A stretch of DNA of 64,000 nt, taken from the NCBI GenBank assembly GCA_033060915.1, contig CM065393.1:3502001-3566000 (forward strand), given 5' to 3'. A program made the translations under genes and the position numbers. Numbering within the stretch: position 1 is the first letter of the stretch; every line of letters begins with the position of its first letter. This stretch comes from Euryodendron excelsum. Lineage: Eukaryota; Streptophyta; Magnoliopsida; Ericales; Pentaphylacaceae. Of this stretch, positions 58,929-64,000 are shown in pieces. Below the pieces are notes generated by a model. That model saw nothing but the letters and a program-made list of their open reading frames with translations. It ran no database searches and was not told where the DNA came from.

Positions 58929-61900
58929 GTATGGATCGTACCAATGCATTGATAGTGAAGGTATATGTCTAGTAGACAGTGGAACAACGCACACAATTCT
59001 TGGAAAAAAAAATATTTCTCACACTTGACACTACTTAAAGCTAATGTCAATACAATTTCTGACATAACAAAATTAATTGAACGCTCTGGAAGGGCCAATA
59101 TAATATTGCCAAGAGGAATAAAGTTATGCAGTGATGATGCATTGTACTCTATTAAATCTATAAAGAATCTTATCAATTTTAAAGATATACGTCATAATGG
59201 ATATTATATTGAAACGACGAATGAAGATAATGTAGAACAGCTCTACATTATTTCTTATATTTCAAGAAAAAAATATATATCAGAAAAACTTGTTGCATTG
59301 TCTTCTGGATTATATTATACTTCTATAAAAGCTAAGGAATCACCTATAGTAATGCACCAAAAGTGCTTTAATCCAAACAATTTTATACAATAGCATGATC
59401 GTTTGCATCATCTAAGATCAACAATGATGCGCTGAATTATTGAAAACTCACATGGACATTTGACAAATAATCAAAAGATTTTTTTGTCAAATGATTATAC
59501 ATGTGTTGCCTGTTCACAAGGAAAATCAATTGTCAGAACATTTCCTTCAAAGGTAGTTCTTGAATCCCCATTACAAAGAATTTAAAGGGATATCTGTGAG
59601 TCAATACATCCTCCATGTAGACTATTTCATTATTTTATGATTTTAATAAATGCATCCTCACGGTGGTCACATATTTGTTTACTTTCTACCCATAATATTG
59701 CTTTTACTAGACTTCTTACTTAAATTATTCCATTACGGGCACAGTTTCAAGATTACCTGATCAAGTCAATGTGCCTAGATGATGATGAAGAATTTACATC
59801 CTAAAACTTTGATGATGAACACCCAATTACATAAAATGATCTTGCCAAATCTTTTACAAAACAATTTCAGTTAGTTGCTCGACATTTACTTATGAAAACA
59901 AAATTATCTATTTTTGCTTGGGGACGTACCATATTGCATGCTGCATTATTAGTTGGAGTCCGACCAACTACTTATTATCAATACTCACCATTACAACTTG
60001 TCATTGGTCAACAACTAAATATTTTTCACTTACGAAATTTTGATTATGCTATATATGTTCCATTTTCACTCCCATAGCGTACTAAAATGGGTCCCCAGAG
60101 TCGACTTGAAATTTATGTTGGTTTTGATTCTTCATCTATTATTAAATATCTAGAACCCTTAGTAGGTGATGTTTTCAAGGGACGTTTTGCGGATTGTCAT
60201 TTTGATGAGTTAGACTTTCCATCATTAAGGGGAGAAAAAAAGCAATTAGAAAAGCACCAAGAGATAAGTCGAAATGTTTCAACGATGTCTCATATTATTC
60301 CTCGAACAAGTCAATGTGAATACAAAATTCACAAAATTATTCATTTACAGACAATTGCAAATCAATTACCTGATGTGTTCACTGACACAAAGAAAGTGAC
60401 AAAATCACATATACCAGCTGCTAATACTCCGGCACGTATTGATGTCCCTGTAGGACAATCTATTAGTATAGCAACAAATGAATTTAAAACGCGCTTGAAG
60501 CGTGGGAGGCCTGTTGGTGCAAAAGACACTATTTCCAGAAAAAGAAAGACACAAGAAAAAATGCATAAGCAAATTGGTGCTCCTGAAGAGAACACAATGT
60601 CTAAACTTCCTGAAGAAGAATTTCTAAAAGAGAAACCTCCTGAAGAGATATATCCTATAAGTGACATGGTACTAAAAATAATGAGATCTTAATAAGTTAT
60701 ATGAATACAGGAGAGAACTAGAATAGAAATAAGTTGGTTGTCGACAACATATTTTCATTTAAAGTAGCTCTTGGTATTACCAGAAGTAATGAAGAGACTG
60801 AACCACAGACACTTGATAAATTTCGACGTAGAATTGATTAGCCAAAATGAAAAGAAGCTATTGAGGTAGAATTAAACTTATTAGTACAATGTAAAGTATT
60901 TGGACCTATAGTCCACACACCTGAAGAAGTAAAACCAATTGGATATAAATGGGTATTCGTAAGAAAGCGAAATAAAAAAAATAAAATAGTATGATATAAA
61001 GCCCGACTCCTAGCACAAGATTTCTCGTAGAGATCTAGTATTGACTATGATAAGACTTATTCTCCTATAATGTATGCAATTATATTCAGATTCTTGATTA
61101 ATTTATCAGTCTCAAAATGGCTAAATATGTGTCTAATGGATGTAATAACCGCCTACTTATATGGAGAATTGGATAATGATATATATATATATATATATAG
61201 ATGAGAATCTCTAAAGTATTTAAGATACCTGAAGCAAATATTTCAAAATCATGGAATTTATGTTCAATCAAACTTCAAAGATCTTTATACGAGTTAAAAC
61301 AATATAGTCACAAATGGTACAATCGTCTACGTGAATATATCTTGAAAGAAGAATATATGAATGATACAATTTGCCAATGCGTATTCATTAAGAAATCAGA
61401 ATCCGGATTTGCTATCATTGTTGTCTATGTTGACAATTTGAATCTGATCGGAACTTCTGAAAAGATTCCTGAAGCTGTTAATTATTTAAAGAAAGAGTTT
61501 GAAATAAAAGATCTTGGGAAAATAAAGTTTTGTCTTGTACTATAGATTAAGCACTTGTGAAATAGAATTCTTGTCTATCAATCAGCATATGCTGAAAAGT
61601 TTTAAAGTAGTTTTACATGGACAAAGCTCATCCATTAAGTTCTCCATTGGTTGTCCGTTTATTAGATGTACAGAAAGATCATTTTCGTCCACGAGAAGAT
61701 AGTAAAGAATTTCTTGGTCCTAAAGTACCATATCTTAGTGCAATCGGTACTCTTATGTATCTTGTAAACTGTACAAGACTTGATATAACATTTCCCTATC
61801 AATTTATTGGCAAGATACAATTCTGCACCAACACAAAGACATTCAAAAGGAATTAAGTATATATTATGTTACCTATGAGGGATAACTGATATGGGGTTAT

Positions 61901-62427
61901 TCTATTCAAAGGAGTCATAACATAAATTAATTGGTTATGCAAACACTAGCTACCTTTCTTATCAACAAAAAGCTCTGTATCAAACTAGGTATGTGTTTAC
62001 TTATGGTAACACTGCTATATCTTGATAATCTGTGAAGCAAACATTGACTGCAACTTCTTCAAATCATTATGAGATAATTGTAATTCATGAAGTAAGCCGA
62101 TAGTGCATCTGGCTAAGATCCATGATTCAACATATTCAAGAAAGTTGCGGATTATCTACAATCAAAGATAACTCGATGATGTAGTACGGAGATAATGCGG
62201 CATATATTGCATAAATTAAGGGAGGCTACATCAAAGGTAACAAAACGAAACATATTTCTCCATAGTTCTTTTATACACATGATCTCTAGAAAAGTGGTGA
62301 CATTGATGTCTAGCAAATCCATTCGAGTGATAATCTGGTAGACTTATTTACTAAAGCACTACGAACTGCAACATTTGAGAAACTAGTGCATATCATTAAT
62401 TTGTGCCGTCTCAGAAATCCTTCATGA
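58929..62427 (+). pseudogene. Pol of the decayed Copia element
   Basis: Protease LVDSGTTHTIL (58966-58998). Integrase zinc finger and core are decayed (HLTNNQKIFLSNDYTCVAC, FHYFMILINASSRWS). The linker is at 60087-60692 (SRLEIYVGFDSSSIIKYLEP, KRGRPVGAKDT). RT is at 60940-61545 (KWVFVRKRNKK, SLYELKQ, IVVYVDNLNLIG), where the second catalytic Asp of YVDD is Asn. The RNase H end is at 61920-62427 (ATSSNHYEIIVIHE, DNLVDLFTKALRTATFEKL). Many stops throughout and a (TA)n run inserted in RT near 61181-61198. Confidence 0.8.
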
Positions 62428-62587
62428 AGCAAACAAGTTTTTTAAATAGGAGGAGTTAAATACTGTACTCTTTTTTCTTCGCTAAGACTTTTTTTCACTG
62501 GGTTTCTCCTAACAAGGTTTTAATGAGGCAGTTTTAACATACTCGAAAAACATATATTGTACTATGTTACAGTTATCCAAGAGGGAG

Positions 62588-62979
62588 TTTTACGTAATAG
62601 ATGACCTATGTAAGGTCTCCAACCTGTTGCCAAGGTTGTTGCCTCGATCAAAATGTGCGGATCACGAATCCGTTCACCGCCTTGACTCTGAATCACGGAT
62701 TTTAAATCACTATAAATATAGGAGCCCAAAAATAGTTTAGGGTACAATAAAAAATAGAGAAAGAATAAAAGGAAGTAAAGTATAGGTAAATTTTTAAAGA
62801 TTATGTTGTATTCTATTTGATTCTGTATTATCAATAAAGTCATGAGTAGTCCAGAAGATCTATTCCAAATTATTCCAAGAGAACTAGCATGATAAATATT
62901 TATCAGTTCCTGAAAAAGTATTTACTATACTTTGTCTTGAGTTATTTTATCTGTTTTATATTCTTTTAATTTTATAATA
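62588..62979 (+). repeat. 3' LTR of the decayed Copia element
   Basis: Homologous to 57132-57548, with TATAAATA at about 62712-62719. Its first bases read TTTTACG where the 5' copy has TGTTATA, so the terminal TG is mutated. Confidence 0.8.
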
Positions 62980-64000
62980 CTTTAAACATTTTTATTGATT
63001 TATTGTACCAATCAAATGGGGAGCTTATGAAAACAATCATGAGCTTGACTTCATGACAGACTAGCCTCACGGTATATACTAGATATTATATTTGACCAAA
63101 AGAGGAAAGAAAGTAAAGAAGGCGACAAGAATGGGGTCACTGGATGTGGATGGTAAGTGATGGGGACCGACCAGAAATTCCTCTGACCACGCTCCACGCT
63201 TGGGGTATTCAGAGGAATTGGGGGCTATCGATGATGACTGATCAGGAATACCCTTAATGGGTTGATCAAGAGTAAGCACATATGAGCTGCTAGATTCAGC
63301 TGATGATGTACTGTGCATTACAATGGTTAAGGCTTCAATACCAAACATGTTAATATTGCGAAGGACACAGATGGGATCGAAAGAAGGAAAAGCACCACAA
63401 AAGAAAGATTGACCCTAAGAGGTCCAGCTAACTAGGGCCTGACCAAGGAGGTCATTACCAAACATACCATGGTCATGCATGGCCAAGCAGACCATGCCTG
63501 AACAAACCTTGTGGGATGGTGCCGATCGTTCGTCCCACCTGCCACGCCAGTAAAAATCATAATTGACAACCCAATCATGATAACATGCTCCCAATTCTAA
63601 GACTTCGCGTGTAGCAGGGGGCAGTCACCTCACTCACTCTAACACACGCCTAAGGGAGCGCCACGTTTGGGGTTGGACAACCACTCCCCCCACTACCCTG
63701 CTACCAATCAGGATCTCTAATGCCTTGCTGCCACGTGGAGAGACTGCCATCTCTCACTCTTTCCATGCATGCAACGCCTTTTTAGGGCTACCAAGGTGCC
63801 TGCCTGCCCATATAAAAGAAAAAATCATATTCTCCAACAAGGTACGCAAACATAACCTTAGCCAAAACTCTATCAAAATACATTTAGAAATCTAACTTTG
63901 GTATCAGAATACTTTTTGCAGACATTATATCGGTGTCCCTTACTTTTTTTTCCTCTCAGATTACTGAAGCTGATCACTATTAGCCTAAAGACTGACTTAC
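62980..64000 (+). other. Right edge: unassigned DNA and a possible LTR fragment
   Basis: 63348 begins TGTTAATATTGCG. A TATA-like CCATATAAAAG lies at about 63808-63818, and 63840-63960 has a CTAACTTTGGTATCAGAATACTTTTTGCAG-type stretch reminiscent of the U5 end of Gypsy LTRs (typically 'ctgacttaagcatcgga...cttttgcagg'). This may be an LTR continuing past the window. The 3' boundary and any partner copy are out of sight. Confidence 0.35.

Larger units (their letters stand above)
57132..62979 (+). mobile_element. Old, decayed Ty1/Copia element, plus strand, 5.85 kb
   Basis: LTRs 57132-57548 and 62588-62979, PBS-like CGTTATCAGCATGA just after the first, purine tract AAGAGGGAG just before the second, and flanking CTTTT / CTTTA (4 of 5, probable target duplication). 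Gag and pol are full of stops, and the LTRs differ at many positions, so it is much older than the Sirevirus-like element. Confidence 0.85.

Overview
The window is nuclear DNA from a flowering plant. The evidence is a split, intron-bearing gene fragment closely matching plant ethanolamine-phosphate cytidylyltransferase (PECT1), an intact four-exon gene of an angiosperm-conserved unknown family, plant LTR-retrotransposon lineages (Tekay-like chromovirus, Tat/Retand, Sirevirus-like Copia), a Tourist-like MITE and many GA/CT microsatellites. I cannot name the species. No tRNA, rRNA, organelle DNA or CRISPR array was seen.

Layout. 1-10.7 kb is the gene-bearing part: the 3' half of a PECT1-like gene (+, 3364-5984; one exon carries a 1-nt insertion) converges on an intact gene of unknown function (-, 7133-9424, 241 aa). 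10.7-20 kb is intergenic: a Tourist/Harbinger-like MITE with TAA target duplication (10749-11370), a probable 3.8-kb solo Gypsy LTR (11937-15722), one weak candidate first exon near 18.7 kb and unrecognised AT-rich DNA.

20-52.5 kb is a three-layer nest of minus-strand LTR retrotransposons. The oldest is a Tekay-like chromovirus (19985-52476) whose 3' end is missing. Its pol is split by a Tat/Retand-like Gypsy element (21235-42421; target duplication ACGGT/ACGAT). The Tat integrase is split in turn by an 11,169-bp Sirevirus-like Copia element (25564-36732) with perfect CTCTC target duplications and LTRs of identical length and, by eye, sequence. A separate 5.05-kb LTR-like unit (45322-50375) sits inside the chromovirus 5' LTR.

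52.5-64 kb holds a minus-strand Copia LTR with leader (52.9-54.0 kb), a 1.56-kb element with ~80-bp inverted termini (55512-57073), an old decayed plus-strand Copia element (57132-62979), and a possible LTR running off the right edge.

Most notable: in the young Copia element, a ~70-bp repeat with paired palindromic GAGTCGACTC cores lies upstream of the TATA box in the LTRs and recurs 0.2-0.4 kb upstream of a 533-aa extra ORF between pol and the 3' LTR, suggesting a shared regulatory module. All five pol frameshifts in this element sit in or beside homopolymer runs although the LTRs look identical, so they may be consensus errors. The Tat element carries an intron-containing ORF antisense to gag-pol and a 61-bp tandem array.
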